Assembly: GCF_003149085.1 (NCBI RefSeq)
Contig: NZ_QGDT01000001.1
Location: forward strand, 806,001 to 870,000
DNA: 64,000 nucleotides
Direction: 5' to 3'
Source of the DNA: Dyadobacter jejuensis
GTDB lineage: Bacteria > Bacteroidota > Bacteroidia > Cytophagales > Spirosomataceae
The notes beneath the pieces are model-generated. The model did no database searches. It had not been told where the DNA came from and saw nothing but the letters and a program-made list of their open reading frames with translations. Each line of letters begins with the position of its first letter. The stretch's first letter is position 1. Shown piece by piece: positions 17,058 to 26,792 of the stretch. The position numbers and the translations under genes are program-made.

Positions 17058-18701
17058 ATGTCTGAGAGTCAAAAAAGAGAATTAGAAAGTAAGCTGTGGG
17101 GGATAGCTAATATCCTCCGTGGTAAAATGAATGCTAGTCAGTTTCAGGATTATATCCTAGGGTTTATATTTTATAAATACCTGTCCGATAAGCTGGTCAA
17201 TGAAGTAAACGAGCTTCTAAAGCCCGATGGCCTCACCTATGCCGATATCGATGAAAATACCGAAGAAGGAAAGCAAGACCTAGAACATCTCAAAGAGATT
17301 ACGGTTGAAAGACTAGGCTTTTTTCTGAAACCTTCCGAATTATTCGGTACGCTGGCCCGGCGTGGAAACGTCCGGCGTGGTAACGTTACAGAAGATGAAA
17401 CGAAACCCCTTACCAATACGACCGCAATTTTAGCAGAGGATACTGACGAGGAGTATGCGCAGACCTTTATACTGGAAGATCTGGAACGGGTGCTGAAGAA
17501 TATTGAGCGTAGCACCCTGGGAACGGATTCACAGGATGACTTCGACAACCTATTTTATGATATAGACCTTAATTCTACCAAGATAGGAAAATCGGTAGAT
17601 GACCGGAATAAGGTAATTGTAAAAATCCTGACCGCTCTCAATACTATTGATTTCGATCTGGGTAGTACCGATTCCGACGTATTGGGCGATGCCTATGAGT
17701 ATCTGATCGGACAGTTTGCAGCGGGAGCGGGACAAAAGGCAGGAGAATTTTACACGCCTCAGCAGGTTTCTACCGTATTGGCCAGGATCGTGACCACGGG
17801 GAAGAAAAAACTAAAATCGGTATATGACCCTACCTGTGGATCGGGTTCGCTGTTGTTGCGGGTAGCCAAGCAAGTGGATGAGGTAGGGCATTTTTACGGG
17901 CAGGAAATGAACCGAACCACCTACAACCTGGCCCGGATGAATATGATACTCCATGACGTATCTTATTTGCAGTTCGATATCAAAAACGAAGATACCCTGG
18001 AGCATCCGCAGCATTTGGGTCATCGTTTCGAAGCCATCGTGGCCAACCCGCCTTTTTCCGCCAAATGGAGTGCCAGCCCCTTGTTAATGAATGACGACCG
18101 GTATAGCCAGTTTGGTAAACTAGCCCCCAAGGGAACGGCCGATTTTGCCTTTGTGCAGCATATGTATTACCAGTTGGCCGATAATGGGGTACTGGCTACT
18201 GTATTGCCTCACGGCGTACTTTTCCGGGGTGCCGCTGAGGAGCATATCCGCAAACATTTTATTGAAGAACTCAATGCCATCGATGCCGTAATCGGCTTGC
18301 CTGCCAATTTGTTCTTCGGTACCTCCATTGCCACTTGTATTTTGGTACTCAAAAAATGCCGGGAAGATAATGAGCATATTCTATTTATAGATGCCAGCAA
18401 AGGATTCGACAAGCAAAAGACACAGAACTACCTACTGCCGGAGCATATTGATGCCATCGTAGATACTTTCCAAAATCGCAGCGGCGTAGACAAATATGCC
18501 TATAGGGCCACCCTGGATGAGGTGCGGGAAAACAACTACAACCTAAATATTCCCCGCTACGTCAATACTTTTGAAGAAGAAGAAAGCATTGACCTGGATG
18601 CCGTTGCCGACGAACTGGTACAGATAAACACCGAGTTGGCTGAAACGGAAACCAGTATCTTGGCTTTTTGTAAAGAACTCAACATTAAAGCCCCGTTTTA
18701 A
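17058..18701 (+). CDS. hsdM: Type I restriction-modification system, methyltransferase subunit HsdM
   Basis: Start at ATG 17058 (MSESQKRELESKLWGIAN) gives 547 residues. The ATG at 17025 adds unrelated residues. The N-terminal helical domain is followed by the N6-adenine methyltransferase core with S-adenosylmethionine motif DPTCGSGSLLL and catalytic NPPF (AIVANPPFSAKW). It methylates adenine in the sequence chosen by HsdS and forms the M2S and R2M2S complexes. Near residues 103-130 an insertion contains a duplicated RRGNV string followed by a Thr/Glu-rich linker, not usual in the family. hsdS follows after 3 bp, so the genes form an operon. The whole locus lies between two tRNA-derived repeat arrays. 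Confidence 0.95.
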   Translation: MSESQKRELESKLWGIANILRGKMNASQFQDYILGFIFYKYLSDKLVNEVNELLKPDGLTYADIDENTEEGKQDLEHLKEITVERLGFFLKPSELFGTLARRGNVRRGNVTEDETKPLTNTTAILAEDTDEEYAQTFILEDLERVLKNIERSTLGTDSQDDFDNLFYDIDLNSTKIGKSVDDRNKVIVKILTALNTIDFDLGSTDSDVLGDAYEYLIGQFAAGAGQKAGEFYTPQQVSTVLARIVTTGKKKLKSVYDPTCGSGSLLLRVAKQVDEVGHFYGQEMNRTTYNLARMNMILHDVSYLQFDIKNEDTLEHPQHLGHRFEAIVANPPFSAKWSASPLLMNDDRYSQFGKLAPKGTADFAFVQHMYYQLADNGVLATVLPHGVLFRGAAEEHIRKHFIEELNAIDAVIGLPANLFFGTSIATCILVLKKCREDNEHILFIDASKGFDKQKTQNYLLPEHIDAIVDTFQNRSGVDKYAYRATLDEVRENNYNLNIPRYVNTFEEEESIDLDAVADELVQINTELAETETSILAFCKELNIKAPF

Positions 18702-18704
18702 GTT

Positions 18705-19952
18705 ATGGAAAAGTTAGTGCCAGAGTTGAGGTTTTCTGAGTTTGAAGGGGATTGGATAAGTATAAAATTTGAGGATGTTGTGGTATCTCTTGATTCAGGT
18801 GTCAGTGTGAATTCTGTTGATGTCCCGATAAGTGCTCCTGGGCAAGTTGGTGTACTTAAAACTAGTTGTGTACTTAATGGGAAGTTTTTTCCGAATGAAA
18901 ATAAATCAATAATTGACATAGATGTTAAACGTGCAAAATTGAATCCTGTTGTGGATTCTGTTATCATAAGTAGGATGAATACTCCTAATTTGGTTGGTGA
19001 AAGTGGTTACGTTTCGAAAGGTTACGATAATATATTTTTACCCGATCGACTTTGGTTAGGCCAGGTAGATATGTTAAAAAACAATTCGAAATTTTTTAGT
19101 CTAATGCTATCATCTGCAAAACTTCGAGACATTCTAACAAATATTGCGACTGGCACTAGCAATAGCATGAAAAATATTTCCAAATCAAGCTTTTTAGGCA
19201 TTTCTTTACCTTTCCCCACCCTCCCCGAGCAAACCAAAATTGCCGAGTTTCTAACGGCCATAGACAAGCGTATAGAGCTACTCACCGCCAAAAAGGAGAA
19301 ACTTACCCTTTACAAAAAAGGTGTGATGCAAAAGATCTTTAATCAGGAATTAAGGTTTAAAATCGATAATGGTCATGGTGAGCTTGTCGAACCACCGGAG
19401 TGGGAGGAGAGGAGGTTGGGAGAGGTCGTAATAATTAATCCAGTGTCCAAAGATAAGTTGCCTAATGAATTTCTTTATATTGATTTAGAGAGTGTTGTTA
19501 ATGGCAATTTGGTTAAAAAATCAATAATATCTAGAGATGATGCACCTAGTAGAGCGCAAAGAATGCTTGAGATAGGTGATGTGATTTTTCAAATGGTAAG
19601 ACCCTATCAGCAGAATAATTATATTTTTAGAAAATCTTTAGGCAAACCCGTAGTAGCCTCTACAGGATATGCCGTTCTTAGGTCTGATACTAATTCAAAT
19701 TTTGTTTATCAATTGATTTGTAATCAGTCTTTTACAAACGAAGTTATAAATAGATGTACTGGTACGAGCTACCCTGCTATTAATTCTAAGGATTTGGGGG
19801 GCATAATTTTCAATTATCCGAAATCGCAAAGTGAAATTAATAAAATTGGGCAATTTTTAACTTCCATAGATGCTAATATTCTAAGCTTAGACAATCAAAT
19901 CACCCTCAACCAAACCTATAAAAAAGGCCTATTACAAAAGATGTTTGTATAG
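18705..19952 (+). CDS. hsdS: Type I restriction-modification system, specificity subunit HsdS
   Basis: This 415-residue subunit has two target-recognition domains (about 1-160 and 210-365), each followed by a conserved helical spacer. The first spacer reads LPEQTKIAEFLTAIDKRIE then TLYKKGVMQKIF; the second reads INKIGQFLTSIDANI then TYKKGLLQKMF. This is the normal half-repeat plan that binds a bipartite DNA site. The recognition domains are clearly more AT-rich than hsdM and the spacers, a common sign of exchange of these domains between systems. The DNA target cannot be predicted by eye. It ends 18 bp before hsdR. Confidence 0.94.
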   Translation: MEKLVPELRFSEFEGDWISIKFEDVVVSLDSGVSVNSVDVPISAPGQVGVLKTSCVLNGKFFPNENKSIIDIDVKRAKLNPVVDSVIISRMNTPNLVGESGYVSKGYDNIFLPDRLWLGQVDMLKNNSKFFSLMLSSAKLRDILTNIATGTSNSMKNISKSSFLGISLPFPTLPEQTKIAEFLTAIDKRIELLTAKKEKLTLYKKGVMQKIFNQELRFKIDNGHGELVEPPEWEERRLGEVVIINPVSKDKLPNEFLYIDLESVVNGNLVKKSIISRDDAPSRAQRMLEIGDVIFQMVRPYQQNNYIFRKSLGKPVVASTGYAVLRSDTNSNFVYQLICNQSFTNEVINRCTGTSYPAINSKDLGGIIFNYPKSQSEINKIGQFLTSIDANILSLDNQITLNQTYKKGLLQKMFV

Positions 19953-19970
19953 TGCCTTATCCCTATCGTT

Positions 19971-22817
19971 ATGAGTACACAGTCGGAATTAGCCCTGGAG
20001 CAGAACCTTGTCGTTCAGCTGGTGGAGAATGGTTATGAAAACGTCTGCATCAAGAATGAGGCGGATTTGCTAAGCAATCTCAAAACCCAATTGGAAAAGT
20101 TCAATGAAAGGACTTTTACCGATGAGGAGTTTAAACAGATCCTCAACCACCTTACCAGAACGACCAACGTTTTTGAAAAGGCTAAAATTCTAAGGGATAA
20201 GTTTTCTTTCAAAAATGCCGATAATGAAACCGTGTACGTCCGTTTCCTAAATATGGAACACTGGTGCAAAAATGAATACCAGGTAACCAACCAAATCACA
20301 GTTGATGGTAAGTACCAGACCCGCTTCGACGTTACGATGCTCATCAATGGACTTCCACTGGTACAGATAGAACTCAAGAAACGAGGGCTGGAGCTTAGGG
20401 AGGCTTTTAACCAGATAGATCGCTACAAAAAACATTCCTACCATATCGGTATGGGACTGTTTCAATACATTCAGATCTTCGTGATCAGCAACGGGGTGAA
20501 TACCAAATATTTTGCCCTGACCAAAAAACCAGATTTTAAATTTACCTTTTACTGGACAGACGAAAACAATCGCCGTGTTTCCGACCTTGAGTCCTTTACA
20601 AAAGTGTTTTTGGACAAATGCCATGTGTCCAAGATGATCACCCGCTATACGGTACTACACGAAGGCGATAAGGCTTTGATGATCCTAAGACCTTACCAAT
20701 ACTTCGCAGTAGAAAAAATACTGGAGCGGGTGAAGAACTCCCCAACCGTGGGGCCCTCCAAAAATGGCTATGTCTGGCATACCACCGGATCGGGCAAAAC
20801 GCTGACTTCCTTTAAGGCCAGTCAGATTCTTTCCCGGATTCCCAAAGTAGACAAGGTGGTATTTTGTGTAGATCGGGTAGACCTGGATTATAAGACCACC
20901 CTGGAGTTTAATGCCTTTAGTCCCGGTTCGGTCGATGGTTCTGACAATACCAAAAAGCTGGTCAAACAGTTTGCCGACCCTAGTGTGCGGCTTATCGTGA
21001 CCACCATTCAGAAACTCAATACGGCCATTACCCGGGAGCGGCACCAAAAGACCATGGACGGACTCAAGGATAAAAAGGTCGTCTTTATCTTTGATGAATG
21101 CCACCGAAGCCAGTTTGGAGATACCCACAAAAACATAGTACGGTATTTTAACAACCACCAAATGTTTGGCTTTACCGGTACGCCTATCTTTACAAAAAAT
21201 GCCGCTACGATAAAAAGACAAAAGGTGACCACCGCCATGCTGTTTGGGGAGAGGCTGCATACCTACGTCATTACCGATGCCATCAAAGACCAGAACGTAC
21301 TGCCTTTTTCGGTGGAGTATACAGGCCGGTACGAGTACAAAGACAACAGTCGGTCAAACCTGGATATTGATGTGGAGGCCATCGATACGGCGGAGCTATT
21401 GGAAAGTGAGGAACGGCTCAGTAAGATAGCCCACTACATCATTGGTATTCACGATTCGAAGACCTATAATAGGGCCTTTACGGGTATGTTTTGTATCAGC
21501 AATGTTAAGACGCTTATCAAATATTACGACCTGTTTAGAAGGCTAAAAAGAGAGGGGAAGCATGATTTAAGGATCGCCTCGATATTTAGCTATACAGCCA
21601 ATGAAGCCCCAAACAGTGATACAGGCGAAATACCTGAGGAGGATCTGGATTTTAACAATAGCAAAGTCGATATACATACCCGTGATGTAATGGACAAATA
21701 CATAGAGGAGTATAACCAAGAGTTTAAGACGTCCTTTTCGACCAAGGATAGCCAGTCTTTTAACGATTACTATAAAAACGTGGCCAAACGTGTAATCGAT
21801 AAGGAAATCGATTTACTATTCGTGGTCAATATGTTTCTGACTGGCTTTGACAGTAAAAAGCTAAATACCTTGTATGTAGACAAGAACCTAAAATACCACG
21901 GACTGATTCAGGCCTATTCCCGTACCAATAGGGTCACCGGTGAAAAGAAATCACATGGAAATATAGTGGTATTCCGTAATTTGAAACAGGCTACCGACGA
22001 TTCTATAGAACTGTTCTCTACCTTAGACGCCAAAGAGACGATCTTGATAGAGCCTTACGAGGACTATGTAGAAAAATTTGATCAGGCCGTAGCTACGTTA
22101 TTATCCGTTGTTCCTACGGTTGGTTCTGTGGACGATTTATTGGGTGAAGATGAACAATTGAGGTTTATAAGGGCTTACCGCAACCTGATGCGGATCAAAA
22201 ATGCAATGGAGACCTTTGTGGATTTTACTTTCGATAGCTTGTCGATGGATGCGCAGACCTTCGCCGATTATGGATCCAAATACCTGGACTTGTACAATGC
22301 AACGAAAAGCAGTACCGAAAAGAAAAAGGAATCCATCTTGAACGAGGTCGATTTCCAATTGGAATTGATTCGGCGAGATGAAATCAACGTCATGTATATT
22401 TTGCGTTTGTTGGCTCAAAATCGGGGAGGGGATGAGGCCACACGTAAGAAGCGGGAACAGGAGATATTAACCATGGTATCTTCAGATCCTGTCCTGAGTA
22501 CCAAGCGGGAACTAATAGAAAAGTTTATCTTAGAAAACTTACCCACAGTATCGGAAGACGAGCTGGAGCGAGAATATGAAGATTTCCTCAGCGTAGAAAG
22601 GCGGGTTGCCTTCGAAAAACTCACGGCTGAGGAAGATATTAATCCTGAATTGCTTCAAAAAACCATGGACTCCATAGAGTTCTCAGGCCGATTCCCTACC
22701 AAAGATGAATTGGTAGATACCCTAAACAAAAAGCCTTCCTTTAGGAAAAGGATTTCGATAGGGGAGCGGCTGGTCGTTAAGTTAAGCGAGTTTGTAGGTA
22801 AGTTTATGGAGGGGTGA
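19971..22817 (+). CDS. hsdR: Type I restriction-modification system, endonuclease/translocase subunit HsdR
   Basis: This 948-residue subunit has a PD-(D/E)XK nuclease domain in the N-terminal third (RFDVTMLINGLPLVQIELKKRG: Asp, then Glu-x-Lys). It is followed by superfamily 2 translocase motifs: HTTGSGKTLTS (Walker A), FDECHRSQFG (motif II) and GFTGTPIF (motif III), then a helicase C domain with MFLTGFDSKKLNTLYVDK and AYSRTNRV. It translocates DNA and cuts unmethylated DNA in complex with HsdM and HsdS. Length and motifs are complete. It appears to belong to the EcoR124-type family. It is the third gene of the hsd operon. Confidence 0.95.
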   Translation: MSTQSELALEQNLVVQLVENGYENVCIKNEADLLSNLKTQLEKFNERTFTDEEFKQILNHLTRTTNVFEKAKILRDKFSFKNADNETVYVRFLNMEHWCKNEYQVTNQITVDGKYQTRFDVTMLINGLPLVQIELKKRGLELREAFNQIDRYKKHSYHIGMGLFQYIQIFVISNGVNTKYFALTKKPDFKFTFYWTDENNRRVSDLESFTKVFLDKCHVSKMITRYTVLHEGDKALMILRPYQYFAVEKILERVKNSPTVGPSKNGYVWHTTGSGKTLTSFKASQILSRIPKVDKVVFCVDRVDLDYKTTLEFNAFSPGSVDGSDNTKKLVKQFADPSVRLIVTTIQKLNTAITRERHQKTMDGLKDKKVVFIFDECHRSQFGDTHKNIVRYFNNHQMFGFTGTPIFTKNAATIKRQKVTTAMLFGERLHTYVITDAIKDQNVLPFSVEYTGRYEYKDNSRSNLDIDVEAIDTAELLESEERLSKIAHYIIGIHDSKTYNRAFTGMFCISNVKTLIKYYDLFRRLKREGKHDLRIASIFSYTANEAPNSDTGEIPEEDLDFNNSKVDIHTRDVMDKYIEEYNQEFKTSFSTKDSQSFNDYYKNVAKRVIDKEIDLLFVVNMFLTGFDSKKLNTLYVDKNLKYHGLIQAYSRTNRVTGEKKSHGNIVVFRNLKQATDDSIELFSTLDAKETILIEPYEDYVEKFDQAVATLLSVVPTVGSVDDLLGEDEQLRFIRAYRNLMRIKNAMETFVDFTFDSLSMDAQTFADYGSKYLDLYNATKSSTEKKKESILNEVDFQLELIRRDEINVMYILRLLAQNRGGDEATRKKREQEILTMVSSDPVLSTKRELIEKFILENLPTVSEDELEREYEDFLSVERRVAFEKLTAEEDINPELLQKTMDSIEFSGRFPTKDELVDTLNKKPSFRKRISIGERLVVKLSEFVGKFMEG

Positions 22818-22862
22818 GGTTAGTTCGATGCACTATTTCGTCGGTCGTTTAAATTGGTAATT

Positions 22863-25469
22863 ATGTACGAATCAATTACAGTTGGGGTCTTGCTTGTCCT
22901 AGTATTCATTGGAGGCTATATTAGAAGACAGAGAAAGAAGAAGGAAAAAGTGAGGCTACTCGTATCTTTAACTGGTTCTTTTTTAGTAGAATATGATAAC
23001 TATTTAGTGGCTAATAAGGAATATGAATCCTTATATAAAGGCTATGTTGCGAATTTCCCATACAATAATTTAAAGAAAAAGTTTTACTACTTATATCAAC
23101 GTATAGATGAAAATGTGCTGGGCCAGTTATTTCTGAAATCTGATGAGCTGGAGTTGGTGAATTTATTCATTGGATATTATAAACGAACTGAGGAAGATGT
23201 TGAAATTCACAACAGACGTTTTCTGGTAAAGGAATTAGTCAAGCGAAAGCGTTTTTTTGACATAGTAGCAGGTGTTCCTCTCGATGCACAGCAAAGAAGA
23301 GCTATTATAGCAAATGAAGATAATAATTTAGTTATTGCTGGAGCGGGATCGGGCAAAACAACTACTATAGTTGGTAAAGTTAAATATTTGGTGGATGTAT
23401 GTGGAGTTAGCCCGGATAGAATACTTTTAATGTCATTTACACGAAAGGCGGTGGAAAATCTTGCTTTGAAAGTCAATGTAAATGGGGTTGTAGCTAAAAC
23501 CTTTAACTCTTTTGGGCTGGAAGTTCTTAAAGAGTCGATATATAAACAGTCTATTTTTGACTCGAGTCAGTTTCCACATTTGATTCAATCAATTTTCAAA
23601 AAACTAATGAATGATGATAATTATTTACGAATGGTTACGGATTTCTTTATCGCACATTACAAAATTGAAAAAGATATTTTTGAGTTTGAAACGCATGGAG
23701 AATATATTGACCTCCTAAAAGATGAAAATTTTCAGCCAATCGAATTGGCCAATAGCACTAGGAAGAAGATTACATTAAAACACGAGAAGGTAAAATCTAT
23801 TGAAGAATGTAAAATTGCCAATTTCTTGTATTTTAATAGGGTAGAGTATATATATGAGTATCCATATGAGTTTAAGACTGCCACTAAACATAAAAAGAAC
23901 TATCAACCGGATTTTTCAATTTTCGTTGGCGATAAAAGGATTTATTTAGAACATTTTGGCATTAATAAGAAAGGTGAACCCGCTCCGATATTCCATGATC
24001 CAGAAGATTATAAGCAGGGGATAATATGGAAAAGAAATCTGCATAGGCAAAATCAAACCATTTTAGTTGAATCCTATTCTTTTGAAAATAGTGAAGGGAT
24101 TTTATTAGAAAACTTAAAAAAGAATTTAGAGCGACATGGCGTAGTATTTAACTTAATGTCACAGGAGGAGATATGGAGTATACTTCAAAAAAAGGATCCA
24201 AAAGGGGAAGCTAAGTTTTTGGAAATAGTGCGAACGTTTATTGTTTTGTTAAAATCAAATAGCAGGTCAATAGAGATAATTAGTTCTGATTTGTCTACCA
24301 TGGCTAGTGGTTCGAACAGGACTAGATTAATAGCATTTTTGGATATTATTAAGCCCATTTATCTGCAATATCAGAACCATCTTAGTCAAAGAGGTGAAAT
24401 TGATTTTAGTGATATGATTAATCATGCGACAAAGTGTATTGCAGAAAACAAATTTCGGAAGCAATTTGATTATATTATTGTAGATGAGTTTCAGGACTTG
24501 TCAACAGGGCGATTTCAATTAATTAAATCATTAAAGGAGAGTAATCCATTTTGTAAATTATTTGCTGTAGGTGATGATTGGCAATCAATTTATAGATTCG
24601 CTGGAGCTGATATAACCCTTTTTAGTGAATTCGAAAAATATTTTGGATACACCCATTATTCCAAAATAGAAACGACATATAGATTTAAAGAACCATTGAT
24701 TACGATTAGTAGTGAATTCATCCTACAAAACCCCAATCAGCTAAGGAAAGACTTAAAAGCATTTTCAAGTCAAAAGGGTCAAACGAATGTCAATATAATA
24801 CAATACTACCAGTACGCTACTAAAGAAGAAAAACTTCCAAATTTTTTAGAGAGTTTGATATCAATATTGGAGGAACATATTTTTGCTGATTGTACAACAA
24901 TAGATGATTTTAAGGGGTCTATTTACTTGCTTGGAAGATACAATTACGATCTAAATAAATTAGTAGCAGATAAAGGGGGTAAGAAAACTGTAGACCTTGC
25001 GGCAAAGTTTAAAATCTTAGATGATAATATAACCTATTCGAGTTCCATTGGTGATATCAAAATGAAATTCCTTACAGTCCATAAAGCGAAAGGTTTAGAA
25101 GGAGACTATGTTATTATACTGAATAATGATGCTGGGGAATATGGATTTCCATCCTTGCGTTCCGACGATCCGGTCTTGTCTTTACTTCTTAGTGGTGCCG
25201 ATCAATTTGAAAATGGAGAAGAACGTAGACTTTTTTATGTAGCACTTACACGTGCTAGAGAAAAGGTATTTTTGATGGTAAATAACTCTAATATGTCAAA
25301 GTTTATTTCAGAATTAGTTACTGATAAGGAAAAAGAAGCTAAATGTCCGCAGTGTAAAACTGGTAATATAACTTTAAAGACCGGCATGAATAAGGAAACT
25401 AAAAAAACTTGGGCATTTGAATCTTGCTCTAATTTTACATTCGGATGTTCGTATCAGGTTTGGAAATAG
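22863..25469 (+). CDS. HelD/UvrD-like helicase with nuclease-like insert, N-terminal helix and C-terminal zinc ribbon
   Basis: This 868-residue protein starts at ATG 22863 with one membrane helix (about 6-22) and a basic stretch. Superfamily 1 motifs are present: LDAQQRRAI, AGAGSGKTTT (about 159-168), VDEFQDLS, GDDWQSIYRFAGAD and VALTRAREKV. Between motifs Ia and II a PD-(D/E)XK-like insert is visible: Glu in EECKIANFLYFN, then YQPDFSI and IYLEHFG, as in helicase IV. The C terminus has CPQC and a second pair, CSNFTFGC, of a topoisomerase-type zinc ribbon. It lies 45 bp after hsdR and is AT-rich. It may be part of the same defence island or a repair helicase. Its role with HsdRMS is only inferred. 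Confidence 0.85.
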   Translation: MYESITVGVLLVLVFIGGYIRRQRKKKEKVRLLVSLTGSFLVEYDNYLVANKEYESLYKGYVANFPYNNLKKKFYYLYQRIDENVLGQLFLKSDELELVNLFIGYYKRTEEDVEIHNRRFLVKELVKRKRFFDIVAGVPLDAQQRRAIIANEDNNLVIAGAGSGKTTTIVGKVKYLVDVCGVSPDRILLMSFTRKAVENLALKVNVNGVVAKTFNSFGLEVLKESIYKQSIFDSSQFPHLIQSIFKKLMNDDNYLRMVTDFFIAHYKIEKDIFEFETHGEYIDLLKDENFQPIELANSTRKKITLKHEKVKSIEECKIANFLYFNRVEYIYEYPYEFKTATKHKKNYQPDFSIFVGDKRIYLEHFGINKKGEPAPIFHDPEDYKQGIIWKRNLHRQNQTILVESYSFENSEGILLENLKKNLERHGVVFNLMSQEEIWSILQKKDPKGEAKFLEIVRTFIVLLKSNSRSIEIISSDLSTMASGSNRTRLIAFLDIIKPIYLQYQNHLSQRGEIDFSDMINHATKCIAENKFRKQFDYIIVDEFQDLSTGRFQLIKSLKESNPFCKLFAVGDDWQSIYRFAGADITLFSEFEKYFGYTHYSKIETTYRFKEPLITISSEFILQNPNQLRKDLKAFSSQKGQTNVNIIQYYQYATKEEKLPNFLESLISILEEHIFADCTTIDDFKGSIYLLGRYNYDLNKLVADKGGKKTVDLAAKFKILDDNITYSSSIGDIKMKFLTVHKAKGLEGDYVIILNNDAGEYGFPSLRSDDPVLSLLLSGADQFENGEERRLFYVALTRAREKVFLMVNNSNMSKFISELVTDKEKEAKCPQCKTGNITLKTGMNKETKKTWAFESCSNFTFGCSYQVWK

Positions 25470-25598
25470 CAGAAATTCTACCAATTAATAATTAAAGTCA
25501 GAGTACTTCCCAAGCACAGCCAAAAGTAGGTTTACGGGTGCCTACCGAACACTAAATGGATGATTGTAGGCGAGTTTGTAGGCGAGTCAAATAAAAAA

Positions 25599-25623
25599 GG
25601 ACTTAGGTTTTGAGTCTAAGTCC
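25599..25623 (-). terminator. Terminator of array unit 4
   Basis: ggacttag and ctaagtcc form an 8-bp perfect stem, with a T tract on the - strand, directly after the acceptor end of the tRNA-like unit at 25636. Confidence 0.65.
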
Positions 25624-25635
25624 TTGATTTTAAAT

Positions 25636-25996
25636 GTGGGTCCACCTGGAATCGAACCGGCGGGCGACCTGCGCATGCGCGGGTCGGTCTGCGCAACCCC
25701 GGCAGTACCAACTGATGATGAATCCATTGTCGATCAAGACCAAATGTTTTGGAGTAACATGGATGAAGCCTATAACTGAGATGTTCGATACCTACGGCAT
25801 CGTCATAGACGAATCTTTGTTTGTATTTCTATAAACATTTTATCCCGCTGGGATAATGTCGCACTGGATTTTAATTCAAATTGAATATTTTGAAAATATT
25901 GCGGAAAAGCTGCATCTAACGTTTGTAGCAGAACAAAAAACCGATGGATCGAACCAAAGCCGTATAATTGCTCCAACCTCTATGAATTAGGTGGGT
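25636..25996 (-). pseudogene. tRNA(CAU)-derived unit 4, with 236-bp element
   Basis: The arrangement is as in unit 2: acceptor/T-arm (gtgggtccacctgg), a shorter GC-rich insert (about 45 bp), the anticodon loop, the 236-bp element (25732-25967) and the D-arm side to 25996. From 25704 to about 26063 it is nearly identical to 16281-16641, forming direct repeats on both sides of the restriction island. Confidence 0.72.
25732..25967. repeat. 236-bp interspersed element, copy 3
   Basis: The sequence and insertion point in the anticodon arm are the same as in copy 2. It contains the tatcccgctgggata hairpin. Confidence 0.75.
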
Positions 25997-26044
25997 AAAA
26001 ACAAAAAAGACCTAGTCTGTTAAGATAAGTCCTTGAGTATCAAT

Positions 26045-26193
26045 GTGGGCCCACCTGGAATCGAATCGGCGGGCGCCCCGCGCGCGGGCGACCCGTCTGC
26101 GCGACCCGGTCGAACGCGACCCCGGTCTGCGCGACGGCGGCAGTACCTACTGATGATGAGTCAGTTGCTCCAACCTCTATGAATTAGGTCGGT
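26045..26193 (-). pseudogene. tRNA(CAU)-derived unit 5
   Basis: Read on the - strand: a replaced acceptor 5' strand, the anticodon stem ACTGA/TCAGT with loop CTCATCA, a GC-rich insert of about 78 bp in place of the 5' T-stem strand, then the T-loop and acceptor 3' end. A terminator follows in each unit (ggactta...taggtc then T7). Confidence 0.75.
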
Positions 26194-26242
26194 GAAAACA
26201 AAAAAAGACCTAGCCTATTAAGCTAAGTCTTTGATTTTCAAT

Positions 26243-26333
26243 GTGGGCCCACCTGGAATCGAAGTCGAACGCGACCCCGGCAGTACCTACTGATGATGAG
26301 TCAGTTGCTCCAACCTCTATGAATTAGGTGGGT
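26243..26333 (-). pseudogene. tRNA(CAU)-derived unit 6, short insert
   Basis: This is the same unit as its neighbours, but the GC-rich insert is only about 18 bp (tcgaacgcgaccccggc). The spacing to the next unit drops from about 198 to 140 bp, showing that the insert length varies while the tRNA-like parts stay constant. Confidence 0.75.
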
Positions 26334-26382
26334 AAAAACAAAAAAAGACCTAGCCTGTTAAGCTAAGTCCTTGAGTATCAAT

Positions 26383-26531
26383 GTGGGCCCACCTGGAATC
26401 GAATCGGCGGGCGCCCCGCGCGCGGGCGACCCGTCTGCGCGACCCGGTCGAACGCGACCCCGGTCTGCGCGACGGCGGCAGTACCTACTGATGATGAGTC
26501 AGTTGCTCCAACCTCTATGAATTAGGTCGGT
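26383..26531 (-). pseudogene. tRNA(CAU)-derived unit 7
   Basis: The GC-rich insert is identical to that of unit 5, which points to recent duplication. The anticodon arm and T-loop are conserved and the acceptor 5' strand is replaced. Confidence 0.75.
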
Positions 26532-26579
26532 GAAAACAAAAAAAGACCTAGCTGTTAAGCTAAGTCCTTGAGTATCAAT

Positions 26580-26743
26580 GTGGGCCCACCTGGAATCGAA
26601 TCGGCGGGCGCCCCGCGCGCGGGCGACCCGCGGGCGGGCGACCCGTCTGCGCGACCCGGTCGAACGCGACGGCGGTCTGCGCGACCCCGGCAGTACCTAC
26701 TGATGATGAGTCAGTTGCTCCAACCTCTATGAATTAGGTGGGT
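26580..26743 (-). pseudogene. tRNA(CAU)-derived unit 8, expanded insert
   Basis: This is the same unit with an insert about 15 bp longer (an extra gcgggcgggcgaccc block), giving a 213-bp period instead of about 198. Confidence 0.75.
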
Positions 26744-26792
26744 AAAAACAAAAAAAGACCTAGCCTATTAAGCTAAGTCCTTGATTTTCAAT

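Noticed and set aside
17058..22817. Integrase or phage genes that would explain the island
   Set aside because: No tyrosine or serine recombinase frame was found between the two arrays; only hsdMSR and the helicase are present.
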